The notes beneath the pieces are model-generated. The model searched no databases. It worked only from the letters and a program-made list of their open reading frames with translations, and was not told the DNA's origin. This document shows, one piece after another, positions 1 through 10,179 of a stretch of 64,000 nucleotides of DNA (position 1 is the first letter of the stretch; each line of letters begins with the position of its first letter). A program made the translations under genes and the position numbers. This DNA is from Varanus komodoensis (taxonomy: Eukaryota > Chordata > Lepidosauria > Squamata > Varanidae), in the NCBI RefSeq assembly GCF_004798865.1, contig NW_025335505.1, positions 16,170,354 through 16,234,353 on the forward strand. Reading direction: 5' to 3'.

Positions 1-59
1 TATATAGCAACTTTTGTGTGCATTTTGATTATACCTATTGTTGGGAGCCACTGTGATAA

Positions 60-430
60 GACTTAGGCAAGCATTCCAGCAGGACAGGACTCACGCCATT
101 TGATTCACATGATGATTCAGAGGATGAATATTTTAGTGGGACTGAAGAGCAGGGGGTTGTCCAAGTTCTTGGGGGCCAACAGGAGGGCATGCAAGTGGGT
201 GAGATTAGAGTTGGACAGGACATGGAGGAGGTGCTGCCAGACCATGGGAATGGGAGGACGACACAATCAGGGAAGGGGTCACTGAGGCTGGGGAGTCTTC
301 AAGTGGGGATCATCCACTCCCTTCTGAGCTGGATCTCATGGCTAGGAGGCAGCAGAAGCAAGAAGTGCAATTGGATGTGAAGTATGCAGAACGGAGGTGC
401 AACAGAGCCCTTAAAGGGGAGTTTTGGAAG
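60..430. other. GC-richer unclassified stretch, possible repeat fragment
   Basis: This segment is clearly richer in G and C than the AT-rich sequence after it. It contains an acidic open stretch read on the plus strand (DSEDEYFSGTEEQG-like) and then a Lys/Arg-rich stretch. This resembles the base composition of old retroelement ends in reptiles, but no protein domain or terminal repeat is recognisable. Short frames on both strands look like chance. I give no function. Confidence 0.2.
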
Positions 431-620
431 TGATCGCTAGACTGAGATCAACTAACCACTTGGTGTATGCTCAATAATTTATATGCAGAAACAATAGAGT
501 TTTTTCAAGAACTGAGGAAGTCCAGCTTGTAACACCTATAAGAAAAGGGTGATATTTTTCCAAATATTATTTATCATAGTTCTTAAATGCATCTGAAAAG
601 AAGATCCTCTAGGGATCATA

Positions 621-880
621 CAGGGTGGGGCATAAAGATCTCCCACATTTTGAAGGGGTATAAAAATGAATGAAGCTATCTAGGAAAAAATTGCATACAT
701 TCCTGAATAGTACATAAAAACAGTTTTGTTTTAATGGGTTTTAAAAATCATATCAAACAAATGGCGGCTGTTGTTGGCAATACCTTGCTGAAGACATTCT
801 TGGAGGTTCTCCATCACTCTCTGGTTAATCTTCCTTTTCCTCCAGCAAATAGGACCTACCGGGAATAGGAAGTGGTAGGT
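621..880 (-). mobile_element. Tc1/mariner-like DNA transposon, 3' end fragment
   Basis: Read on the minus strand, about 774-860 encodes a transposase-like C-terminus (INQRVMENLQECLQQG, then IANNSRHLFDMIFKTH and a stop). The RVMxNxxxRLQxCIxxNGxH pattern is typical of the end of Tc1/mariner-superfamily DD(E/D) transposases. Beyond the stop, the element ends at 621 in CAGGGTGGGGCATAAAG, a plausible terminal inverted repeat. It is preceded directly by TA (619-620), the target dinucleotide of this superfamily. The catalytic core and the other terminus are not present nearby, so this is a truncated, inactive copy. About 882-960 may be the tail of another interspersed repeat that interrupts it. The superfamily is inferred from motif shape alone. 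Confidence 0.55.
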
Positions 881-999
881 TTTTTATTTATTTTATTTAA
901 AGCTTTTTAATCCCATCCTTTACAGTTCTTCTGCCATGGATTCTTCCCTCCCTGGTTAGATTGCTTTCTTTACTATATAATATGGAGCTAGTCACTATG

Positions 1000-1914
1000 C
1001 AATTGGTATGGGGTGCAATCCAATTGATTGCAGGCACTTCTGCATACCACTGAATGCATTTATCAAAGCAAGTATAGTGTGTGCTTAACTTTACTTTTTA
1101 AATCGTTTGGACTTAATAGCGTTTCATTTTGGCAGACCTATTTTCTAAGTGAGGGAACAAATAAAAACTAGGAACATACTTTTAGTTCATTTTTCATAAG
1201 ACTGGCTCTAAGATAAATTACATTTGCTATACTACAATGCAGAATTAAGGCTACCATGTTGGGCTCAAACTGCAGAAATTATTCAGTTCTGTATAATATT
1301 TGTTTGCATGGAATTCATATAAACTCTTTGTATGCTTGTTTACCAAGGAAACAAGAGTTTTGTTCAAACCATTATCCAACAATATTCATCAATATTTTGT
1401 TTCCATCATATTCTGGTTCCATAGCTTTAAATTAGACTTGAAAAAGATTTTCAGTCATAGGAGAAAAGTAACTGAAATCAGTAACTGAGTATAAAATAGC
1501 AATGAAAGAAAAAACAAGCTCAATTTTATGAATTCTTAGGAAAAGGAAAGAAAGTAAAACAGTGTCATAAATCAATGTGGCTCTGCCATATGCAAATGTA
1601 TAGATTTCTGATGGTTGCTCCATTTCAAAAAGTGATGAAATTACTAGTGAGCGGGTGTATCTTTCCTGGATGGAATTGCTAAAGATTACTGGGCTTTCTT
1701 TTAGAAACAAAATGACTGAAGATAAATCTCACAGTCCCAGAACTTAGAGTCGTCTGATGACAGGAATGGCCAGAGCCAAGACAAGCAAAAATAAACACTT
1801 CTTTTCACAAATTATTAAATGTGTTCCCATCAAGTATTGCATTAACTTGCTTATTAATTAATGAACAATATCTGTATTTCACCTTTCCCACAGCAAAGGG
1901 CACCAATGATAAAA
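1000..1914. other. AT-rich non-coding stretch, nothing recognised
   Basis: No gene, RNA gene or clear repeat was recognised. The sequence is AT-rich, and the short open frames on both strands show no family resemblance. Confidence 0.5.
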
Positions 1915-2240
1915 CAAATGGGAAAAGAACATCTCAATTATTATATAGAACATTATAAATTATAAACACAATAATAAAAAAGAACCAGTCAGCATTCAAT
2001 CTTTTCAAACCTCTTTAGCAGCAGACCAGTTTCTATGCCAAAGGGCTGCCTGAATAAAAATGTGTCTGACTGCTGCTGGTGAAAGACCTATTTGAGACTC
2101 CTTAAGCATGGAGTTTCAATGCCTGGGAGTGACCACTGAGAAGGCCAACACCAATGTGCCTTCAGTGGTGGTGAGAGTGAGGAAAGCCTTTGCTTAGCTT
2201 CAAGACTGACTGTACAAATTCTGGAGTATTTGCTCCATCA
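1915..2240 (-). mobile_element. Degenerate L2-like LINE 3' end
   Basis: On the minus strand, 2050-2180 contains AFSVVTPRH, a stop, then NSM. This matches the RRAFSVVAPNLWNSLP block seen near the ORF2 C-terminus of the better-preserved LINE at 28140-28807. Downstream of it comes a FLFRQ-type end, then an A-rich stretch with many AATA/AAAT words (1915-2000) that fits a LINE 3' UTR. The in-frame stop shows decay. Everything 5' of the C-terminal block is missing or unrecognisable. Confidence 0.5.
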
Positions 2241-3865
2241 ATAGCTATTTGTTACAACATCCAAATTGAATGTTCGTAATTCAAAGCACTGTGCTGGACA
2301 TGAATGTCCAATATGCAGCTCTCATATCAAGAACAGATAGGTAATATTTCCACAAATGTTTAGGCTCAAAGTGCAGGTTGTGGTTAACAATAACCAATAT
2401 CATAGGCAATAAAGCTAAGCTTTTGCCTTCAAAATGTATTTGCTCCCATGAGACACTGGGCTGGTACCTGCAGTTAAATAGGCAGGGAGAAAATTGTTCT
2501 TGCTGTCAGTGAAAGATTCATATTTCCAGCAATGGAGAAAGAGCACCAAGAGTACTAATTGAAGTCTCTATCTTTCAACAGACAGGTGTATTTACACAAC
2601 TCTAAGAGACCTTTTGCAAAATCCCAACACATGAGCTGGAGAAAACATGTGAATGTTCAATTTCCCTCCTAAAGCTGCTAGCTGAATGTGATAAACAATA
2701 TTTGCAGCATTTTGTTTACAGGATTGTCGTCCTTGAAACTTGCTGGAAAACACAAGAGAGACCTTGGGAAGATGGCATTACCATGTAAATCACCCATAAA
2801 TTCTCTTGCGTGAGGGGTCACCAATGCATGATAAATGCCTCACATAAAAAACCCCCACAGATATAGTTGTGCACATGGTTATTCTGCATAGGAATGAAGG
2901 AGAATACTGAGCCAAACCTTTCTTCCATCGTACTTTGCATTGTCTGCAGGAGTGACCATCTTTAGATGCTTGGGATTGAATTTGGGACTGTTTGCATGTA
3001 AGCATATATTTTATTAATATATCCTCCTCCTCCCCTCCTCCTTTCTACTTATTTAAAATAACTAGCAAGTTCTTCTTCACTACCTCAGTCCTGACAGGTT
3101 TCAAATTCATCAGTGATGGTAAATAACACAATCCTGAACAAGTTCCAGTTGCTGAAATTAGATGAACTGGCCTGTTTGTATGCCTTCTGAATCAAAAGCA
3201 CTGATGGATAATTATGTAAGGGCAGCCTTATGTAGGTAGTCACAGAAGAGGAAATGGTATTCCGGCCAGAGTTCAGCAAAGCATGGGAGCCAGGCTTTGG
3301 AGATAATCTTGCCTCAAGTGAAACCACACACACACGCATACAATAAGCGTAGCATCAAAAAGAGAGATGAACAACATGGTTTTTTTTGAAGATATGAAAG
3401 ACAAGTTCCAAAGCCTAATGTGACTGAAAGTTAATCTGAGAACCCATGCAGTTGTCAGAGTATTCTACTGTGACTTTGGAGATCTGAAATTTAGCCTCAC
3501 TCATCCATGAAGGCCACTTGGTGACTTTGAGCTGGTTACTGGACTCATTCATTTGACTGCCAGAGATCTGGCCTGTTCACTTTAGTATTTGTGATGTAAA
3601 ATGAGTTGCATTTTCAGATGCCATAGACAAAAAATTTAAGAGCAACATCCCTCAGTTTCTTCACTCTCTAATTCACTGAAATTATATTTATGCCATTTAC
3701 CATCAGTGAACAGCATGCTTTAAGTTACAAAGAAAAAATCTTCTAAAATTATGTTGCTTGGAACATTTCTGTAGCTGTAACACATGAATGGGAAAAACAA
3801 CTTGGAGGTTAAATTCTGGTAGATACTCTATCCTTTTATGAAAATACATAACCATTCTGGCTTTC
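2241..3865. other. Non-coding stretch, one possible decayed SINE
   Basis: No gene was recognised. About 2885-3010 may be a decayed minus-strand copy of the tRNA-derived SINE family seen at 55735-55860, because both carry a GATTGAA...GGGAC...TGCATGTAA pattern. The similarity is short. A small (AC)n run lies near 3328. Confidence 0.3.
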
Positions 3866-4110
3866 AGGCTAGTCCTGAGCTGCCCCGGTTAGAACTGTCT
3901 CGGCGTGGAGATTGAAGTCCCCCAGGACCAACATCCTGGGAGTCTTCAACACCAGGTCCGAGACGATCTCCGTCAGCTCAGGCAGGGAGTCTGTTGGGCA
4001 GAAGTGTGCACGGTACACCAACAGAATCCCCAATCTGTCTCGGTCGCCCAACACCAAGTGGAGGCACTCCAGCCCCGGCCTCGAGAGGACAGGAATTACA
4101 GAGCCATCAC
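3866..4110 (-). mobile_element. LINE (L2-like) ORF2 endonuclease fragment
   Basis: The minus strand reads RPGLECLHLVLGDRDRLGIL, then LVYRAHFCPTDSLPELTEIV, then MLVLGDFNLHAET. The LGDFNxHAE motif is a conserved active-site block of the APE-type endonuclease that LINEs use to nick target DNA. The order (GILLVYRxP block, PELxE helix, GDFN block) matches L2-like ORF2 proteins. The frame ends GAAQD, and the start of the element at 59763-62265 also has RAAQDFMAS, so the two are probably the same or sister families. The fragment has several CpGs and one open frame across the block, so it is not ancient. Both ends are truncated: no N-terminal endonuclease part and no reverse transcriptase are present. 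Confidence 0.8.
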
Positions 4111-6002
4111 TATTTTATTTTCACATCCACTCCCAAGAAGAGGTTCTTAGAGTCTCTATCCTGGGATGAATTCTTGAGTAAATGCATAGCAGACAGCAAT
4201 TCAATATGTTGAGTTTTTCCTACACCTTGCTATAAATAAAGTAGTTGGACTGCTGGGCTTCTGTATATTCAACTACCAATGGCACAATAATCCTGCAAGG
4301 GGGCGAGGGGAAGGACAGATTTTGTTGTTGTTAGATCTACACAATATCTAGCCAATTATAGCTTTTTGCAATAATTTTGGGAGAGAAGTGTGGTCATTTG
4401 AATGCAGACAACACAAACAAAGGTAGGAACTCATAATTTTTATCTTATACTGTGTTGATTTCATATTAAACCTGAGGAGGGCAACATGGAGACTGCATGT
4501 ACCCCAGGTCTGATTTCACATGTAGTAGCACAAATTTGCTATGCAATCAAATAGTGTTGCACTTTTGGCTCTTTCTCTGTCTGCTACTGGCTGCAGACAC
4601 TCCAGTTAACTTTTCCTTCATAGGATCAATGGCCCTTCATAGGAAAACACTTTCCCATCTATTTAGAAAATGACTTGCATTTAAGACACAGGGTTTATCC
4701 CACAAAAGGTGTGAGTGATTAGAGCCAGCACTTGAATTATGGAGAGAAATGCAAGAAGGTTAATGAAATCCATAACCCTTATCTAACTCCCACCTTTCTG
4801 TTCCCTGTAAAAGCTAAGGAGCCTGATTCAAAAGGTAAGGTAGTCATGCACCCTTTGTCCCCTACCACCTTTATTTTAGCCACTGGCCATAAGATAGTGT
4901 GTATTGTGAATAGGAAATTTACTGCAGGACATTAAAAAGTTGCATCCTCTGGGAAAAAATACAGGGCAAATTTGCATCTCATCTTAACTCACCCTGAGAA
5001 TAAGGCACCACGGGTGGATTTTTTGCTCACTAACCTGACCAGACATCAGGCATTCAGTGGCTTACTGTGGTTTTTCCCCTCACTCAGTTTTTCCACCAGT
5101 TCCCAACATTTAACCCAAGTGCATATGCTGCATAACTCCTTTTTGACTCCATCCCTACCTGGGTGCCATTTCTGTAGCTGGTCTGTTAGAACTGAGGAAG
5201 CTCATGAGGAAGCCCCTCCACACACATCAGATCATCCAACAGAATTAATTTTCCAAGTCCTTCTTAATATAGGAACACAGTCACATTTTGTTTTCTGGGA
5301 CTTCTGAGAGAGCACAATAATGTTTGTCTGGTATTTACCCAAGGTTATTGATATCTATCTCTTATCAATGTCCTTTCAGCCTACCCTTCTGTACTTTCCT
5401 TTCTTGTGAACACCATTTTTTAAAAGGTTGTATCACCTATTCTTCAAGCTCCTCAATGTCACGCTAGTTGCTTCCCTTCATCATTCTCCGTTGCTATTTT
5501 TTTGAAGATACACAAGTGAGTTGGGTCTTATATAAAAACACATTTCAGAGCAGAGCAGGGGGGAAGCTGTAATTGTATGCTAAATTCAACACAACCCAGA
5601 AAAAATGAAGGAAAAATGTATGAAGATTTCATGGCAGAACAGGGAGAAAGACCAGTAAATACACACTCCTTATGGTAGGGTAGTCATGCTGATGGGAAGT
5701 TTACACAAATTTCTTAGCAGTGGTCCTGCTAAGTATCTGCTCAATACTGGAAGGGAAAAAAGACTGCAAATGTGCTCTTGATTTTTAGGAGCACAGGAAG
5801 GAGGCTCTGACAAGGAATGAGGGAGGCTGGTGGTAGGACTAGTGAGATCACTAGGAACAGTAGGGGTTCTCCAGCCATTCAAAACAATCTATGGTTAAGC
5901 TGTGCTCCTGGGCTTGGGTGTTATGCCTAACAACCCTGATATAAGCCTAATAACCCTAAGACAAGTTTCTCAGTGTAGCTTGCTCATGAAAAATAAGCAA
6001 CC
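4111..6002. other. Non-coding stretch, nothing recognised
   Basis: Both strands lack recognisable coding or RNA features. The longest open frame (4972-5307, 111 codons) has no family resemblance, no splice context and no regular codon pattern, and is treated as chance. Confidence 0.5.
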
Positions 6003-6053
<51 letters not shown>

Positions 6054-6061
6054 ATAGATAG
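6003..6061. repeat. (TAGA)n microsatellite
   Basis: About twelve perfect tetranucleotide units, followed by two imperfect ones (TAAATAGATAGG). Confidence 0.97.
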
Positions 6062-6218
6062 GATCATTTAGAAAGGGAAATGGAACAGCAAAGGGATATG
6101 TAAATGATAACTACCCTTATAAATGCAATGATTCACACCTTTGCATGTTTCATTCCTTGTTTCTAATCCATCCAAGGAGCCATATGGCTAATGGGGTGGG
6201 TGAAAAATCCAATCAATC

Positions 6219-6220
<2 letters not shown>

Positions 6221-6265
<45 letters not shown>

Positions 6266-6279
6266 GCGAGCGAGCGAGC
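6221..6279. repeat. (AAAG)n then (GAGC)n microsatellite
   Basis: About eleven AAAG units, then three to four GAGC units that run directly into the 5' end of the SINE at 6277. Confidence 0.95.
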
Positions 6280-6511
6280 CTGTGTGGTGTAGTGGTTAAG
6301 AGCATGGGACTGGGACTCAGGTGATCCGGGTTCAAATCCCCACTCGACCATGGAGCCAACTGGGTGACTTTGGGCCAGTCACAGGCTCTCAGCCCAACCA
6401 ACCTCACAGGGTTGTTGTTGTGGGGATAAGATGGAGGAGGAGAATGATGTAAGCTGCCTTGAGCCCTTTGTAGGAAAAAGGCAGGACATAAATCAAAAAA
6501 TCGAAATAAAA
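6277..6511 (+). mobile_element. Sauria-type SINE (tRNA head, Bov-B-like tail)
   Basis: The head (6281-6345) is tRNA-like, with a box A region (TGGTGTAGTGGTT, 6285-6297) and a box B (GGTTCAAATCC, 6329-6339). The middle has the GGGTGACTTTGGGCCAGTCA block and the CCTCACAGGGTTGTTGTTGT block. The tail (about 6430-6511) has GTAAGCTGCCTTGAGCCCTT and GGACATAAATC, the Bov-B-like 3' end that lets such SINEs be mobilised by Bov-B LINE machinery. The copy looks full length and little diverged. It has AAAG units on both sides, so it probably landed in, or its target-site duplication lies in, an AAAG array. This family is characteristic of squamates and is the best taxonomic marker in the window. Confidence 0.85.
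6285..6339 (+). promoter_or_regulatory. Internal Pol III promoter of the SINE (boxes A and B)
   Basis: Box A-like TGGTGTAGTGGTT (6285-6297) and box B GGTTCAAATCC (6329-6339) have tRNA-like spacing. Box B matches the GGTTCRANNCC consensus well. Activity is inferred from the sequence only. Confidence 0.6.
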
Positions 6512-6562
6512 GAAAGGAAGGAAGGAAGGAAGGAAGGAAGGAAGGAAGGAAGGAAGGAAGGA

Positions 6563-6618
<56 letters not shown>

Positions 6619-6619
6619 G
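6508..6619. repeat. 112-nt homopurine tract: (GGAA)n then (AAAG)n
   Basis: Every base on the plus strand from 6508 to 6619 is A or G. The first half is GGAA units and the second half is AAAG units. It follows the SINE tail directly. Long open frames on both strands here are only translated microsatellite (KERKKERK or LSFFLSFF). Confidence 0.95.
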
Positions 6620-8284
6620 TTCCCGGGATGGTAGCATCTCAAGAGTAAATACAAAAATGTAGACATGCTTAAACTACATGAATACAAATAATTAAAATCA
6701 TAACAAACTTGCTATAAAGGGAGTGAATGAGCTGCTACCCCATTTTCATGAGCTAAAATCAATTAGGCCATTGGCTACTTTTGACACATTACCTTTTGAC
6801 ATCTGTCAGATGGAACCAGAGAGAATATAAGCTTAGTTGTAGCTTTTGTGGGGAAGCATGTAGCATGGAGATTCCTGAACTTTGCCTGGCTGAGGTTCCC
6901 TCTGCACAACTGCAAGTGCCCACAGTTGCACACTGGTGGTAAAACAAATTAAAACAACTGTAGCAAACGTTTGCAAAACCTATGGTGAACAAATAATAAC
7001 AAAAAAAAGTTTGGCATCCATGGGCAGCTCCTCACACCAGCAACTGAGCCACTCCAAAGGGGCATCCATAGCTGTCAAAATGGACATTGCAATTGCCCAT
7101 GATAGATGCTGTGTCTGCAAACTGGTCACTGTTATTTTTTATAACTGAAGAGAAATTCTTTACAATACGATCAATGCCCAGTATAGCATATCTGGGTCCT
7201 TTCAGGAGACCTCATAACTCCTGAAGAATAAAGTCTGAACAAGCAACTTTTGACAAGGACCCACTTATGAGACACCCAGTTGCTTGTCAGGAGCTACTCT
7301 TAAGTTCTATTTGTAAGGGAGGTTTGCCACAAGGTTACTTCAATCATACATGTGTAGGGAGGTAGGCAATAACTTAGGGACATCCACGGTAGCTACTATA
7401 CATGGTGAGATGCTAAGCACTGTGAACTGCAGCACTGCCATGGCTGAGGACCTGTCATCTTGACCTTTAGTTCATCTGCTAAGAATTCATTCAGTGTAAG
7501 AGTAAATAGAATCTTCACAGTTGATTGCTTATACATTACAAAGAATCATCTGTGAATTTTCTGCATAGAACAAGAGTACAGGCATTTATCCCTGACACCA
7601 GGAACATACTCTTCTGAAAAAAGAGAATAGATAGATTTTTAAAACCATAACGATAAGCAGCTCATAATCACTTTAAGAGCTTTAGCAGGATAAGCTTTGA
7701 TGCCTCAGGCTTCTGCCTCTTTGCCTGTTCTTGTAAGCATTCTTAGTCATTGCTAGGGTTGCTCTTTATACAATAAAATATTTTGTGGATAGGAAAATTG
7801 ATTATTTCCTCCCTCTGTGGTATTTGCTTTAGAGACTTTTTCATATAGCCCATGACAATCTGGAAAAAAGACCTGCAGGAGGAACTCTACCCCAGACCCT
7901 TCAGCAGTACTCCCCTACACACACACTTAAAACATTTTAAAACATGTATAGAAATGTAATCTTTGGCTAGAACACATAATGGTTTAATTGGCGAAGCACC
8001 ATGCTTGAGAAAGCTTAATTTGGATCTCTTCCTACTTTTGCTTTTTTCCTTCCTTTCTTGGAAAATGGGCATGATGGTCAAACTGGCATTTGAATTTTGA
8101 ATGGAGGATTGTCGTTCATTTAGATCACAATTTTTGTACTCAGGCACAAAATTCATTGGATGGCCTGTATGAGTGTGTGGAAGGGCATGACAGAGATATA
8201 CAGAAAGGTGTGGAAGAGGAGATACCGGGGTCATCCCATGAATCTGAATAATGGAAGAGAAAAGAAAGTGCTACCCATAGCACT
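6620..8284. other. Non-coding stretch, nothing recognised
   Basis: No gene, RNA gene or interspersed repeat was recognised on either strand. The longest frame (minus strand, 7887-8234, 115 codons) has no recognisable domain. Confidence 0.5.
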
Positions 8285-8565
8285 TATTCAAACTGTGGAA
8301 CTTGCTTCCCACAAAAGTTATTAAAGGCTGCCATCTTGGACCGCTTGTGGATTACACAGCTTCATGGAGAGGAAGCTTCTTATAATGGTGATGTGTTACC
8401 TCCCGTATCTGAAAATCAGTTTCTGAGGAACACAATCAGAACATGTTCTTATAATGTCCTATTTGTGGTTTCTCTTTGGAGGATTTGATTAGCCACTGTT
8501 GGAACAGAATGCTGAAAAAATATGTCCCTGATCCAGTCTAGCATGACTTTGTCCTGAAAACAAAA
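8285..8565 (+). mobile_element. CR1-like LINE 3' end (ORF2 tail and 3' UTR)
   Basis: The start encodes an LWNLLPTKVIK-like piece, matching the LWNSLPxDVV block at the end of CR1-like ORF2. The remainder follows a familiar 3'-UTR order: ATTTGTGGTTTCTCTTTGGA, then GATTAGCCACTGTTGGAACA, then GAATGCTG and GATCCAGTCTAGC. The fragments at 27945-28135 and 36490-36975 carry the same blocks in reverse complement. This copy is therefore in the opposite orientation to those two. It is diverged and 5'-truncated. Confidence 0.6.
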
Positions 8566-8687
8566 ACTTTAACAGATGTTGCTGCCTGTGGTACCTGGAC
8601 AGGTGTAGCATTGCATGCTGGTTCAGAAAAATATGGATCTTTCCTGCTCTATCCTCTGTATTCATCACCCATCCCTGCTTTATTTCA

Positions 8688-8996
8688 GATTATGTGGCAC
8701 TGATGCCAAATGGACAAAAACCAAAAACAGATGACTTCTTTTATTCTAGCCCCTCTGCCTATATTGAGAATATTTTTTCAGGTTTATTGCCTAGTGGAAC
8801 CTTTGTGACATATGCTACTTTAATACAAATTACAGAAAAAAGAGGGAGCCAAGTGAATCTAATTCAAGCATTACCTTCCACAAAATTTCAAGGTATTCCT
8901 CAAAAGCTCTGCACCTATGTGCTTGAAAATTAGCAGGCAATTCACCCATACACAACGACTATGTGGCAGATGCCATGACATCATGACAAAAATAAA
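8688..8996 (+). other. Terminal-exon-like open frame, not recognised
   Basis: TTTATTTCAG (ending at 8688) resembles a 3' splice site. From there a frame stays open for about 82 codons (DYVALMPNGQKPK..., ...PQKLCTYVLEN) to a TAG at 8934-8936. AATAAA follows at 8991-8996. This is the layout of a last exon, but the peptide belongs to no family I recognise. An open frame of this length is expected by chance in a window of this size, and no upstream exon or donor site is identifiable. I list it as a candidate only. Confidence 0.12.
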
Positions 8997-9593
8997 GGCA
9001 TTTGTTGATTTTCAATCATGATAATTATGGAGAAGCATGAAAATTTTGATTCTGAAAATTTTGAAATCAAGACTTGGATTTGGATCCGAGTCAAAGAAGG
9101 TGGCCTCCAAATTTGTCCAAGTTAAATGTGGCTGTTCTCTGAACTGTCAAAACAGTGTCCAGTCATGAGGTTATTGCACACCTCTTATATATAGGGCTTA
9201 ATATTTTACAAGCCCAGGGTATGCTGAACAGCCAAATTAAACCCAGAGGTCTCACTTGCCTCGGCCAATTACAAAGTTACAATTAAAAAATTGGATTGTA
9301 TATTTCTGCACATTTTACATCTCTCATTGTGGTTAATTCTGTATGAAATTTATAATAGTAATACTGGTTTTCATTTAGTTCACTTTAATCTCCATGACTT
9401 AATGATTTTGATGTATTTATGATAATGAATGTGAAACAGCAATGTAAAAGGATGCATTTCTGAATCCTCAGTCATCTAATCGCAGAATCAATGCATTACC
9501 TAATAAGCATGCACTATTTATATTATATTTTCAAAAGATGTATGCATAAACCACATAATAATGAACAAAGTTTTAAATAATGCAGCTTTTGGC

Positions 9594-9630
<37 letters not shown>
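9594..9630. repeat. (TTA)n microsatellite
   Basis: About twelve perfect trinucleotide units. Confidence 0.95.
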
Positions 9631-10123
9631 GACTATTATAAACAGTAATTTGGAATAGGTCAAAAGAGTACACACATCTAATTTGATTTTCAGGTATGTG
9701 TAAACTCTTTTTTCTGAACTGGGTAGATCAGATATAAATGTTAATCCCATACTTTGCATATATCAAAGGGACCTGGGTGACTAAACTTCCTGCCTCGGTA
9801 TCATTGTAATCTCTCCTATAAAGCTCCCATGCCCTGTTTACTATTTAATTACTCTATGGAAACAATTTTCTATTTCATTCAGAAGCACTTTGGTTAATTT
9901 AATAGCACTGTGGAGTGTTTGAGACTGCTGTAACAGTATAATGCTCATCTGAGAGCTAACTGGTGATATCAATGCATATTTGAATAATTTTGTAAAATGT
10001 ATTAAGGGTTACACTTTCTTACTGCTGGGTACCTGCCCAGAGGAATGTTTAATGGCTAAATTTGGACTGTTCACCTGCTGATAAAATTGGTAGGGAAAAT
10101 AATGTTAAGGTGTATTATGTCAG
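9631..10123. other. AT-rich non-coding stretch, nothing recognised
   Basis: No coding, RNA or repeat feature was recognised. Confidence 0.5.

Positions 10124-10179
<56 letters not shown>
10124..10179. repeat. (TTTC)n microsatellite, 56-nt homopyrimidine tract
   Basis: About thirteen TTTC units with no purine on the plus strand between 10124 and 10179. Confidence 0.95.

Noticed and set aside
4972-5307. 111-codon plus-strand frame
   Set aside because: No domain, no promoter or splice signals, and no similarity to the LINE families in the window.
6404-6687. Open frames of 64-77 codons on both strands rich in KERK or LSFF
   Set aside because: They are direct translations of the AAAG/GGAA microsatellite next to the SINE, not genes.
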